A stretch of DNA of 64,000 nt from NCBI RefSeq assembly GCF_000429445.1, contig NZ_AUBW01000009.1:1-64000 (forward strand). The letters are read 5' to 3'. Below are positions 7,778-15,999 of the stretch, piece by piece. A program made the position numbers and the translations under genes. Positions within the stretch are counted from its first letter, which is position 1; the number at the start of each line of letters is the position of its first letter. This stretch comes from Algoriphagus terrigena DSM 22685 (GTDB lineage Bacteria > Bacteroidota > Bacteroidia > Cytophagales > Cyclobacteriaceae). The notes under the pieces were generated by a model, which made no database searches, had not been told where the DNA came from, and was given only the letters and a program-made list of their open reading frames with translations.

Positions 7778-9469
7778 TCAGTCAGCAACAACACCCTTTT
7801 TCTCCATATGTGCTTCCTTGATCTTCCGACGGAGAATCTTACCGACGTTTGATTTGGGAAGTTCGTCGACAAAATGGACCTCCTTGGGCACCTTGTAGTT
7901 GGTGAGGGATTGTTTGCAGTGAGCGATGACCTTTTCGGCGGTGAGTCCGGGCTCTTTTTTGACCACGTAAGCGATCACCCGCTCGGTGGATTTATCATCC
8001 GGCATGCCGATCACGCCCACTTCCACTACACCGGGACAGGAAGCTATCACGTCCTCAACCTCGTTGGGATAGACATTGAAGCCAGACACGAGTATCATTT
8101 CCTTCTTGCGGTCCACGATCTTGAAAAAGCCGTCTTTGTCCATGACTCCGATGTCTCCGGACTTAAACCACTCCCCGTGCATCACGTTGGCGGTTTCCTC
8201 AGGTCGGTGCCAATAGCCCCTCATTACCTGCGGGCCTTTGATCAAGATCTCACCGCGCTCGCCGATTGGCATCGAATTACCGGCGTCGTCTGCGATCATG
8301 AAATCGGTATTAGGAAGCGGCAAGCCTATCGTGCCTATCCGTTCAGTTCCGTCAATTGGATTGCAGGAAGCTACTGGGGAAGTTTCGGTGAGTCCATAGC
8401 CTTCAGCCAATGGAACCCCGGTTACTGCTTTCCACTTCTCCGCAGTCGCTTTTTGCACGGCCATCCCACCGCCCACAGCAATCTTCAACCCGGAGAAATC
8501 CAGTGACTTAAACGCTTCCTGATTCAGCAATCCATTGAACAGGGTGTTGACACCAGTCATCACGGTAAACTTTTTCTTTGCCAAATCTCCAATGAAAGCC
8601 TTCATGTCTCTTGGATTGGTAATCAATACGTTATGAGCACCAATCTTCAGCATAGCCAGGCAGTTGACTGTCAGGGCAAAGATGTGATAAAGCGGCAAAG
8701 CGGTGATGACAATCTCCTCCCGCTCCTTGAGTTTGGGCTTCATCCAAGCAGAGATCTGCTCCATGTTGGCCACGATATTTCCATGGGTCAGCTCGGCTCC
8801 TTTGGACACTCCGGTCGTGCCTCCAGTGTATTGGAGGTAGGCTGAATCTTCCAGAGTGAGTTTTGTTGGCTTGAAAGTAAAACCCTTCCCTTTGGAGAGC
8901 GCGGTTTTAAAAGAGACAGATCCGGGAAGTGAAAAGGGCGGAACCAACTTCTTCACGTGCTTGACGACCACGTTGACGATCATTCCTTTCAGTCCCCCAA
9001 GCAGATCGCCGAGTTCGGTGACTATGATGTGTTTGGCAGCAATCTCGCTTCTGATTTTCTCTAAATGGGAAGCGAAATTCTGCACAATGACGATCACTTC
9101 CGCTCCCGAGTCATTAAACTGATGCTTCATCTCGGCTGGTGTGTAGAGCGGGTTGGTATTGACCACGACCATTCCCGCTTTGAGCGCCCCAAACATCACA
9201 ACCGGATATTGGAGGACGTTGGGCATCTGGATCGCCACTCTTGTGCCTTTTTTCAGTTTCAACTCCTGCGTGAGGTAGTTTGCGAAATAGCTGCTGAGGC
9301 GATCCAATTCGGAGAAGCTCATCGTCTTTCCCATGCACTCGAAGGCCACTGCCTCCCCAAACTTTTTCACACTCTCATCGAAGAGATCTACCACACTGGA
9401 GTAGATCTGGTAGTTTACGTCCTTCGGCACCGAGGCAGGATAGTGTTGAAACCATGGAAAATCGGTCAT
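7778..9469 (-). CDS. fadD: long-chain fatty acyl-CoA synthetase (AMP-forming ligase)
   Basis: A 563-residue ANL-superfamily adenylating enzyme that activates fatty acids to acyl-CoA through an acyl-AMP intermediate. Visible motifs are the phosphate-binding loop YTGGTTGVSKGAELTH (about 215-230), GYGLTETSP (about 360), the hinge region GDIGVMDKDGFFKIVDRKKE (about 440-460) and the C-terminal catalytic Lys context KSNVGKILRRK (about 545). Length and motif order fit FadD. The next gene upstream on the same strand, 75 bp away, is an acyl-CoA dehydrogenase, so the two probably serve fatty-acid degradation together. Confidence 0.9.
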   Translation of the reverse strand: MTDFPWFQHYPASVPKDVNYQIYSSVVDLFDESVKKFGEAVAFECMGKTMSFSELDRLSSYFANYLTQELKLKKGTRVAIQMPNVLQYPVVMFGALKAGMVVVNTNPLYTPAEMKHQFNDSGAEVIVIVQNFASHLEKIRSEIAAKHIIVTELGDLLGGLKGMIVNVVVKHVKKLVPPFSLPGSVSFKTALSKGKGFTFKPTKLTLEDSAYLQYTGGTTGVSKGAELTHGNIVANMEQISAWMKPKLKEREEIVITALPLYHIFALTVNCLAMLKIGAHNVLITNPRDMKAFIGDLAKKKFTVMTGVNTLFNGLLNQEAFKSLDFSGLKIAVGGGMAVQKATAEKWKAVTGVPLAEGYGLTETSPVASCNPIDGTERIGTIGLPLPNTDFMIADDAGNSMPIGERGEILIKGPQVMRGYWHRPEETANVMHGEWFKSGDIGVMDKDGFFKIVDRKKEMILVSGFNVYPNEVEDVIASCPGVVEVGVIGMPDDKSTERVIAYVVKKEPGLTAEKVIAHCKQSLTNYKVPKEVHFVDELPKSNVGKILRRKIKEAHMEKKGVVAD

Positions 9470-9544
9470 ATCAGCGGTTTTTTCGGGTATTTTTTTCTCT
9501 TTTCAATTACTTAAAATTATTGTGCATCAGCAAGGATTTTATCC

Positions 9545-10702
9545 TCACTGGAGAATTTTTCGGGCGATCAGTTCTTTCATGATCTCATTGGTTCCGGCAT
9601 AGATCCGCTGTACACGCGCGTCAGCCCAGGCTCGGGCCACACCATATTCCCACATGTATCCATATCCACCATGGAGCTGCACGCACTCGTCGGCGACTTT
9701 ACACTGGAGTTCGGTCATGTTGTATTTGGCTGCGGAGGACATCGCGGAGTCCAGCTTACCTTCGTTGTGCAGGTAGACCAGGTAATCGCAGTAGATCCTG
9801 CCCTGCTCCAGAGCGGCGGTCATTTCGGCGAGTTTGAATCGGGTATTTTGAAACTCGGAGATGCTTTTTCCGAAGGCCTTCCTTTGTTTCACATAGCTGA
9901 TCGTCGCCCCAAGCATGTACTCTCCGAGCGCCACTGCTGCCAAAGCCACCACCAAACGCTCCTGGGCCAGCTCTGTCATAAGGTACTTGAAGCCCTCTCC
10001 TGCTTTCCCCAGCAGGTTTTCCTTGGGCACCTTGACATCTTCAAAAAACAACTCGCAAGTATCTTGGGCATGCAGTCCGACCTTGTCAAACGGGATACCC
10101 CGCGTGAATCCCGCCATGTCCCGATCCAAGATCAGCAGACTGATGCCTTTGGCGCCTTTTCCGGGGTCAGTCTTCACCGCGACTACCACGACGTCACTGA
10201 GATAGCCGTTAGTGATGAATGTCTTCGAACCATTCACCAGATAATGATCGCCCTCGTCGACGGCGCTTGTCAGGATACCCTGCAAGTCCGATCCGGCACC
10301 GGGCTCGGTCATCGCTATGGCGCCGATATAGTCGCCTGTGACCATCTTGGGGATGTATTTGGCCTTAGCGGACTCTGTCGCATAATGGAGGATGTAGGGC
10401 ATCACGATATCCGAGTGCAGCGGAAATCCCACTGCCAAAGCCGAACAGCCGCTCAGCCCAAGCTCCTCGATCACGATCGCGTTGTAACGAAAATCCTGAA
10501 TGTTCATGCCTCCGAGTGACTCGGGCGCCTGGATTCCCAAAAAGCCGTTTTCGCCGAGCTTCTGCCAAATCTCGCGTGAAACCATCTTTTGTTTTTCCCA
10601 GGCTGCATGATTGGGAGTGATCTCTCTGGCGATAAAATCTCTAAAGCTCTGCCGAAAGAGCTCGTGCTCGTCGGTAAAAAGTGATCTGTGTAGTCCGAAC
10701 AT
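9545..10702 (-). CDS. acyl-CoA dehydrogenase (long-chain/isovaleryl-like active site)
   Basis: A 385-residue FAD flavoenzyme catalysing alpha,beta-dehydrogenation of acyl-CoA. Family motifs are AMTEPGAGSDLQG (about 130-142), the FAD-contacting FITNGY, and QLHGGYGYMWEY plus RIYAGTNEIMK near the C-terminus. The usual catalytic Glu of medium/short-chain enzymes (IYEGT) is Ala here, whereas Glu248 in QERLVVALA matches the alternative base used by long-chain and isovaleryl-CoA dehydrogenases. It is on the same strand as, and upstream of, the fadD-like gene, consistent with a beta-oxidation unit. A TATTTTTG element lies 24 bp upstream. Confidence 0.9.
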   Translation of the reverse strand: MFGLHRSLFTDEHELFRQSFRDFIAREITPNHAAWEKQKMVSREIWQKLGENGFLGIQAPESLGGMNIQDFRYNAIVIEELGLSGCSALAVGFPLHSDIVMPYILHYATESAKAKYIPKMVTGDYIGAIAMTEPGAGSDLQGILTSAVDEGDHYLVNGSKTFITNGYLSDVVVVAVKTDPGKGAKGISLLILDRDMAGFTRGIPFDKVGLHAQDTCELFFEDVKVPKENLLGKAGEGFKYLMTELAQERLVVALAAVALGEYMLGATISYVKQRKAFGKSISEFQNTRFKLAEMTAALEQGRIYCDYLVYLHNEGKLDSAMSSAAKYNMTELQCKVADECVQLHGGYGYMWEYGVARAWADARVQRIYAGTNEIMKELIARKILQ

Positions 10703-10725
10703 ATTTGGGTTTGATTTGTCTTAGT

Positions 10726-10733
10726 CAAAAATA
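10726..10733 (-). promoter_or_regulatory. candidate -7 element (TATTTTTG)
   Basis: TATTTTTG on the minus strand matches the Bacteroidota TAnnTTTG -7 consensus. It lies 24 bp before the ATG of the acyl-CoA dehydrogenase. No convincing -33 TTG is seen. Confidence 0.4.
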
Positions 10734-10843
10734 GGGAATTTGAACCGCTGCGAGCTGATCTTTTGAAATACCCCACCCTTAAAAATTAAACATCGTTTCA
10801 ATTCTTTAAAATGCAGCTTCTATCTTGAGTCAAAATCAAACCA

Positions 10844-11806
10844 ATGACCGATCTAACTGAAAACAGTTCCATCGCAGACTTACAAAATCTCCCATACTGG
10901 CTTCCAGGTGAGCTTTTGATCAACTCTGAGTCCGCCGGCGAGAGCAATATGAACCTGGTCCTGAGGATCCAAACGAACCAACGAAGTCTGATTCTCAAAC
11001 AGTCCAAGCCTTACGTGCGAAAGTATCCCCAAATCCCCGCGCCGATCGGTCGGATCGCGGTGGAGCATCGATTTTTGGAATTGGTATCCGGGGAAGAATT
11101 TCTCGCGGAGATGTCTCCAAAAGTTGTTCAGTTTGATCCTGAGCAGCATATCCTGATCATGGAAGATCTGGGGAAAGGACTCGACTATTCATGGATTTAT
11201 TCCGGCAAAAGAGATTTGAACGAAGGCGAGGTTGAACAGCTAGTCGGGTATCTAAACCAGCTGCACGGCTTGAAGGTGACAGATTTTCCCGATAATCTCG
11301 AGATGCGCAGACTCAACCACGAGCATGTTTTTCGATTTCCGTTTTTGGAAGAAAATGGATTTGACTTGGACAGTATTCAGCCGGGACTTCAAGCAATCAG
11401 CCTCGCTTACAAAACCGACCCACGCTTGAAGGAAAAGCTAGAAGCACTTGGCGGGCGCTATCTAAGGCACGGCACCGTACTCCTTCACGGAGATTTCTAT
11501 CCGGGAAGTTGGCTGGATGTGCCTTCAGGCATCAAAGTCATCGATCCGGAATTCGGATTTCCGGGCGATGCGGAGTTTGATTTGGGCGTCTTTTTGGCAC
11601 ACCTGGATCTCGGTCAACAACCGGAAAGCTTGAAGGAGCAGGTGCTTTCGGCCTATTGCCATCGCTTTGATCTTGATCTGGTCCAGCAGTACCGCGGTGT
11701 GGAAATCCTCCGGCGGCTAATTGGGATCGCACAGCTACCGATCGATTTGACGCTTTCACAAAAAGCGGAACTTTTAAACAATGGCAAATACCTAATCCTC
11801 AACTGA
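10844..11806 (+). CDS. aminoglycoside-phosphotransferase-fold kinase, MtnK-like
   Basis: A 320-residue protein of the APH/choline-kinase fold. The Brenner-type catalytic loop is LLHGDFYPGSWL (about 212-223) and the metal-binding loop VIDPEFGFPGDAEFDLG (about 232-248). The wording HGD..pGS and IDPEF.f.G...fDlG resembles methylthioribose kinases more than drug kinases. No other methionine-salvage gene is adjacent, so the substrate (methylthioribose or another sugar/alcohol) is uncertain. The gene is divergent from the acyl-CoA dehydrogenase, and its stop is 2 bp before the next start, implying co-transcription with the ADP-ribosylglycohydrolase-like gene. Confidence 0.75.
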   Translation: MTDLTENSSIADLQNLPYWLPGELLINSESAGESNMNLVLRIQTNQRSLILKQSKPYVRKYPQIPAPIGRIAVEHRFLELVSGEEFLAEMSPKVVQFDPEQHILIMEDLGKGLDYSWIYSGKRDLNEGEVEQLVGYLNQLHGLKVTDFPDNLEMRRLNHEHVFRFPFLEENGFDLDSIQPGLQAISLAYKTDPRLKEKLEALGGRYLRHGTVLLHGDFYPGSWLDVPSGIKVIDPEFGFPGDAEFDLGVFLAHLDLGQQPESLKEQVLSAYCHRFDLDLVQQYRGVEILRRLIGIAQLPIDLTLSQKAELLNNGKYLILN

Positions 11807-11808
11807 CC

Positions 11809-12970
11809 ATGCGTTTTTATATCTCGATTTTGGCTTTTGCCTTCCTTTTTTCTTGTGGAAAAAACTCGGAAGAACTTCAACAAAAGTCATTTTCCCCGGA
11901 AATCAAAACAGTCTCCGGACTGAGCGAAGCGCAGCTTTATGATAAAATCCTGGGGATGCTCGTTGGAGCGGCCATCGGAGATGCGATGGGAGCTCCCACC
12001 GAGATGTGGAGCCGGGAAAGCATCCGTCTGGAATATGGATTTGTAGAGGGACTGGACTCGATGGTTCGGGAAGCATCGCCCGAGGGCATTTGGAAACCCA
12101 ACCTTCCAGCAGGAGGCACGACAGATGACACGCGATGGAAAGTGCTGGCCGTAAACTATTTGCTGACCCAAAAGCCGGGAACCCTCAATCCAAAAGATTT
12201 TGCAGGCCATATTCTGAAAACCTATGAAGGTGGATTAAAAAACCTCCAATCCATCGAAAGCGTAGATCCAGAGCCCTATGAAGCCGCTATGCTACAAGTA
12301 AACTGGCTGTCGGAGTGGGCCAAGGTCAGCAAACCCTATCTGGATGGAAACCTCACAGCTTATTCAGATTCCCTTTCCAAATTTTATGGCGGTGAAATGG
12401 TCTGTGCCGGACTGCTGTATGCTCCCGCGCTGGGCGTGTTTTTCCCGGGAGATCCTGAAAAAGCCTACCGGGAAGCCTACAAGCTTTCGATTTACGATCT
12501 GGGCTATGCCCGTGATCTGAGCGCATTGGCGGTAGCTATGACTGCCGCCGCCATGACCCTAGGGACAACTGCCGAAGATCTCGCTCTTGATTAGCCAAGA
12601 GGCCCAAAAACTCGATAGCATCGGCGGAGAAATGTCTTTCTCCAGTCCTGCCCTGGCCAAGGCCTACGCTGAGCTAGACCTGAAACTCCAGGATATGCCT
12701 TTCCACGCCGGAGAGATCTATCTTCAAGCGATCACCGCGATGATTTATACCGATTTTGATTTCAGTCGTTCCTTGACTTTCCTGGTCAACTACGGCCGTG
12801 ACAACGACACGACAGCAGCGTTAGTCGGAGGGATTTTGGGTGCATGGTATGGCTTCGAAAAACTGCCGACTGCAGAGCGGGAAAAGGTACTCAAGGTGAA
12901 TCGTGAAGATCTCGACACAGATCTGGAAAAACTGGCCGCTGAACTCACTTCTCACATCCTCAAAAAATAG
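11809..12970 (+). pseudogene. ADP-ribosylglycohydrolase-family lipoprotein, split by a frameshift
   Basis: Two overlapping frames together make one family member. Frame 1 (11809-12594, 261 codons) begins with a lipoprotein signal (lipobox LFSC) and carries GAAIGDAMGAPTEMW and GGTTDDTRW. Frame 2 (12587-12970) carries the C-terminal metal-binding block NYGRDNDTTAALVGGILGAW. Members of this family need both Mg2+/ADP-ribose-binding halves, so neither piece alone should work. The break sits at about 12583-12592 beside TTGATTAG. Loss of one copy of a TTGAT duplication would give exactly this shift and restore ...LDLISQEAQ (inference). It could be a recent mutation or a sequencing error. It follows the MtnK-like gene by 2 bp. 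Confidence 0.75.
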
Positions 12971-13000
12971 AAGCTCCGAACCCTGCGGTCCGGAGCTTCT
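12969..13000 (-). terminator. intrinsic terminator between convergent genes
   Basis: Ten-bp perfect stem AGAAGCTCCG (12969-12978) / CGGAGCTTCT (12991-13000). Read on the minus strand it is followed by ATTTTTTG, so it best terminates the gene ending at 13021. The stem overlaps the last bases of the plus-strand stop codon. Confidence 0.75.
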
Positions 13001-13020
13001 CTACAATAGGCTGGCTTTGA

Positions 13021-13614
13021 TTATTCGAAGTGAATTGTTTTGCTTCTGCCTTTTGCATCTGTCACATTAAGATACACATCTTCAGGAGATACTCCATTCA
13101 ATTTGTAATTTTTGCGGAACCCTTCCGGCTCTCCGATCGCTTCAGAGTGGATCAGTTTGTTCGTCTCGGCGTAGCGGATCTCCACTTCTACACCCGGCTC
13201 GTCCAGGCCGATCACCGTCAGGTTGACAGTCGTATCATCGATGATCTTTCCATAGGCCATCAGCGGAAGTGCTGAAGCGGGGATCGGTTTGTCGAAGGTT
13301 GCGACCGTGTAGTCAACTTGCTCATCGTCAGTAGATATTCTCACCTTATATTCTCCGCAGGGAAGATCCGAAAGGTTGTAAGGTACCAGCAAGTCCTCTC
13401 CCCCTACCTTTACCTTTCTTTGGTGAAGTTTTCTGCCTGTGTTGTCGTAAAGCGCGATCTTCGCTTCACCGACTCCCTCCCGGAGGAGTACGTTTACTTT
13501 TTTGAATTTTGCTTTGACATCAGAAAGTGCCATCAGATCGTCGTCGGCTACCGGTGCTGCAAGGCTGCTAAATGATAAGGCTCCTGCAAGTGCTAAAGTG
13601 AATAAGGTTTTCAT
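13021..13614 (-). CDS. exported protein of unknown function, beta-rich
   Basis: A 197-residue protein with a cleavable-looking signal peptide (about 1-20, ending SSLAAPVA) and two Ig-like, strand-rich halves. The first half, about 35-105, has ALYDNTGRKLHQRKV and LPCGEYKVRI, similar in style to the small secreted proteins with a T9SS-like/Por-type fold that Bacteroidota produce in number. No catalytic motif is visible. It is monocistronic, with its own terminator at 12969-13000 and a hairpin in its 5' leader (13621-13665). Periplasmic or surface location is inferred. Confidence 0.6.
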   Translation of the reverse strand: MKTLFTLALAGALSFSSLAAPVADDDLMALSDVKAKFKKVNVLLREGVGEAKIALYDNTGRKLHQRKVKVGGEDLLVPYNLSDLPCGEYKVRISTDDEQVDYTVATFDKPIPASALPLMAYGKIIDDTTVNLTVIGLDEPGVEVEIRYAETNKLIHSEAIGEPEGFRKNYKLNGVSPEDVYLNVTDAKGRSKTIHFE

Positions 13615-13620
13615 AACAAT

Positions 13621-13665
13621 GTTGGTTTAGTGTTGTGCTTGTCCTTATGCGAAGCACATACCAAC
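13621..13665 (-). promoter_or_regulatory. 5'-leader hairpin upstream of the exported protein
   Basis: Two stacked 6-bp helices, GTTGGT/ACCAAC (13621-13626 with 13660-13665) and GTGCTT/AAGCAC (13635-13640 with 13652-13657), end 6 bases before the ATG at 13614. It could modulate translation or mRNA stability. Function is inferred only from position. Confidence 0.35.
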
Positions 13666-13936
13666 ACCTTTTGGCACGCTCAGACGGCCTTCATTTTACT
13701 TTCCCAGATCAGCTAATATTAAGTATCGTTAAGAAAATTAGCCAAAGATTATTTCGAATTGTTCACGATTTGGTAAACTGACTTTGATCGAATTTGGGAT
13801 TTCGGCGATTTTCTGTCACAGGAGCGGACAGAATTCTTCGTTTTTGCAAAAAATGCGGGTTGCATCCTATTGTGACACATTAAGGAAATTTAATTTTAAA
13901 AAAATGCATCCATCTCGAATTCAATCGATTGCGAAC
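13666..13936. other. intergenic stretch without recognisable gene
   Basis: AT-rich spacer between two minus-strand exported-protein genes. The plus-strand 92-codon frame across it has no family look and overlaps the terminator. I see no RNA gene. Confidence 0.4.
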
Positions 13937-13939
13937 AAA

Positions 13940-13967
13940 AAAACCTGTACGGTTGCGTACAGGTTTT
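13940..13967 (-). terminator. strong intrinsic terminator
   Basis: Perfect 11-bp stem AAAACCTGTAC (13940-13950) / GTACAGGTTTT (13957-13967) with a 6-base loop. On the minus strand the stem runs into a T tract (seven T in total), placing it 36 bp after the stop of the 14004 gene. Confidence 0.85.
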
Positions 13968-14003
13968 GTCCGTATGGACACAGTATTTTTGACCTAAGTC
14001 AAA

Positions 14004-14570
14004 TCAAAACGCATAGCCGAAACCGAGTCCAGCATACAGTGGCCAGAAACCGTTGTTGTTAAAGATCGGAGTCAGGTTCACCCGCCAGGTAAATCCACCG
14101 TCCACCGGCACCCTCCTGTAGCCAAAGTTCATCGTCCCCATCAGACTCGGCGAGCCGTCCACAGGGAGGATAAATTCGTAGTAGCTATCTTGCTCCACAT
14201 AGGAATCGCAGATGAAGTTTCCATTGGAATCGTAATAACCGCTGCTGCAATAGGAATAATCTTCCTCGTCAAACGCAAAAAACGTCAACCCAAATCCCAT
14301 CTCAAAGTAGTGTGGGCCTTTGCCATAGAGCTTGTTGACCATTACCGGCAGGGAAAAAAATGATTCATCCGAGGTCGTGTAACCTCCCGCGCCAACCCGC
14401 ATTCCCCAGGAGTCCATCCGCGTCTTGTCAAAGCGGAAATCGTAATTGAAACTGTAGGGAAGCCCCGCCCCTCCCAGTTCCACATAGACGGACCGCGTGG
14501 GAAGTGTATCCTGAGCCTGCGCGTAAAAGCCCATCGTCAGTAAAAGAAGAATGAGTTGTAGTTTTTTCAT
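14004..14570 (-). CDS. outer-membrane beta-barrel-like protein
   Basis: A 188-residue protein starting at the ATG at 14570 (an in-frame ATG at 14576 would add two residues). It has a signal peptide ending AQAQ at about 19-20, followed by alternating strands with aromatic girdle residues and the C-terminal PLYAGLGFGYAF, ending in aromatic Phe as in outer-membrane barrels. Small 8-strand barrels of this size are common in Bacteroidota; no specific function can be given. Residues about 85-110 are unusually Tyr/Ser/Asp-rich, probably an exposed loop. The start follows directly the conserved leader at 14571-14663, whose small frame stops with a TGA overlapping this ATG. Confidence 0.6.
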   Translation of the reverse strand: MKKLQLILLLLTMGFYAQAQDTLPTRSVYVELGGAGLPYSFNYDFRFDKTRMDSWGMRVGAGGYTTSDESFFSLPVMVNKLYGKGPHYFEMGFGLTFFAFDEEDYSYCSSGYYDSNGNFICDSYVEQDSYYEFILPVDGSPSLMGTMNFGYRRVPVDGGFTWRVNLTPIFNNNGFWPLYAGLGFGYAF

Positions 14571-14663
14571 GTGCATATAATTTGTTTTTTATCGGCCACA
14601 TGGAATCTCGCAAGATTGGTAATCTTCCCAGTGTGTGTCGGTGGTGACATGCTCGATTTCATG
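14571..14663 (-). promoter_or_regulatory. conserved pre-start leader element, copy 1
   Basis: Read on the minus strand this shares with copy 2 (26163-26256) the blocks ATGAAATCGAGCATG, CACACTGGGA, GCGAGATTCCATGTGGCCG followed by ATAAAAAA, and TATATGCAC directly before the gene ATG. It can encode a 31-codon leader (ATG 14662 to TGA 14567) whose stop overlaps the gene start as ATGA. This copy also has a small perfect hairpin, AAGATT-ACC-AATCTT. A related but more diverged copy precedes the gene at 42142. Confidence 0.65.
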
Positions 14664-14901
14664 GGGTTTATTATCATAGGTATATTAAAAGTGATTCGAA
14701 GATAGAACGGAAAAAGTAATTCTCCCGCTACAAAAATCGGTAGAATAGGATTTCTTCAACCGATATCCTCAATTTGATCTGCAACCTGTCAGAGAATCCG
14801 GAAAATTGTTCAGCGTGGTAAACTAGAACCTTTCTATTTTTGAACGACGAATTCAAGCTACCTTCGATTTCAATCCACCTTCTTCAAACCGACTGATTGC
14901 C
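14664..14901. other. divergent promoter region
   Basis: Intergenic DNA between the divergent barrel gene and the alpha/beta-hydrolase gene. Apart from the plus-strand promoter at 14816-14842, nothing specific is visible. Confidence 0.4.
14816..14842 (+). promoter_or_regulatory. candidate Bacteroidota promoter
   Basis: TTG at 14816-14818, a 16-bp spacer, and TATTTTTG at 14835-14842 match the TTG/TAnnTTTG promoter pattern. It lies about 60 bp before the ATG of the hydrolase gene at 14902. Confidence 0.5.
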
Positions 14902-15975
14902 ATGCTTCGCAAAATATTCCTAGGCCTCTTTGCCACGGCCATTGTCCTGGTGATCGTCTACATGCTCGGTCCAACGGTGGAAAAGAAAGAGCTCACCGTC
15001 CATTTTCCAGAAGTCCCCACCCGGCTCAGCGAACTCAGCGAATACGTCCGAAACCGCGAGGACACGGTCATAGGTCTCAAACCCGGCAACGAAGCCTACA
15101 TCCAATGGGCTGACAGCAGCAACAAAGCAAAGACACCCTATTCCATCGTCTATATCCATGGTTTTGGCGCGAGCCCGATGGAAGGCGACCCGGTACACCG
15201 GTTTTTGGCCACGCATTTTGGAGCCAATCTTTTTGTAACCCGCCTCCCCGAGCACGGGATCAAGCGGGAGAATGGCATGGAATACCTATCCGCCCAGAAA
15301 CTCGCCGACGCAGTCGGAGAAGCCTACCAAATCGGCAAAAGCCTCGGTGACTCAGTCATCGTCGTGGGCACTTCCATGGGGGGAGCTTTGACCCTTTTGC
15401 TTGCCAGCCAGCAGCCGGACATCAAGGCGGTGGTGCTCTACTCTCCCTGTGTGCGTGACGGCGGAGAAAAGCTCAACGCCCTGTTTAAGCCTTGGTCAAA
15501 ATTCTTGATGGAGAAGTTCGCAATGAAGAAGAGTGTCCTCCATCAGGAAAGAGAGGGCGAAAAGAAAGCATATTGGTCTGAAGACTACCACATCAACGCC
15601 TACGTCAGTCTGGCGACGGTCGTCTACAGCGAGATGAACACGGAGACTTTTGCACAGGTCAAGCAGCCGCTGTTTATGGGATACTACTATAAGAGTCCGG
15701 AAGAGCAGGATTTTGTGGTCTCAGTGCCCAAGATGCAGGAGATGTACAGTGAGTTGGGCACTCCGGCAGACCTTAAGCGAGAGAAGGCCTTTCCGAATGC
15801 CGGAGACCACGTGATCGCCGCCTCCATTACTTCCCAAGATTGGCAGGGGGTGTTGTTCAGCACGATTGACTTTTTGGAAAATGTAGCCAAAGTGCCCGCC
15901 CGAACCGAGTTTCAAGAGCGGATCGAGGAGATGGCGACGGCCAAGGAATTGGTAGAAACGATAAAACAAGAATAG
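14902..15975 (+). CDS. membrane-anchored alpha/beta hydrolase
   Basis: A 357-residue protein with an uncleaved-looking N-terminal hydrophobic segment (about 5-24) and an alpha/beta-hydrolase domain. The nucleophile elbow is VVGTSMGGALTLLL (about 154-167; Ser in GxSxG), preceded by the oxyanion region VYIHGFGASP (about 83-92). The late His is probably in NAGDHVI (about 298-304). It is likely an esterase or lipase acting in the periplasm or at the membrane; the substrate is unknown. The stop codon and last codons form one arm of a terminator shared with the convergent esterase gene. Confidence 0.8.
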   Translation: MLRKIFLGLFATAIVLVIVYMLGPTVEKKELTVHFPEVPTRLSELSEYVRNREDTVIGLKPGNEAYIQWADSSNKAKTPYSIVYIHGFGASPMEGDPVHRFLATHFGANLFVTRLPEHGIKRENGMEYLSAQKLADAVGEAYQIGKSLGDSVIVVGTSMGGALTLLLASQQPDIKAVVLYSPCVRDGGEKLNALFKPWSKFLMEKFAMKKSVLHQEREGEKKAYWSEDYHINAYVSLATVVYSEMNTETFAQVKQPLFMGYYYKSPEEQDFVVSVPKMQEMYSELGTPADLKREKAFPNAGDHVIAASITSQDWQGVLFSTIDFLENVAKVPARTEFQERIEEMATAKELVETIKQE

Positions 15976-15999
15976 CTCGGATCGGACTATTCTTGTTTT
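15963..15999. terminator. bidirectional terminator made of two convergent gene ends
   Basis: Perfect 13-bp stem AAAACAAGAATAG (15963-15975) / CTATTCTTGTTTT (15987-15999) with an 11-base loop. Each arm contains the stop codon of one of the two convergent genes, so both proteins end in Lys-Gln-Glu. A T-run follows on the plus strand; the minus-strand side is also T-rich. Confidence 0.85.
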
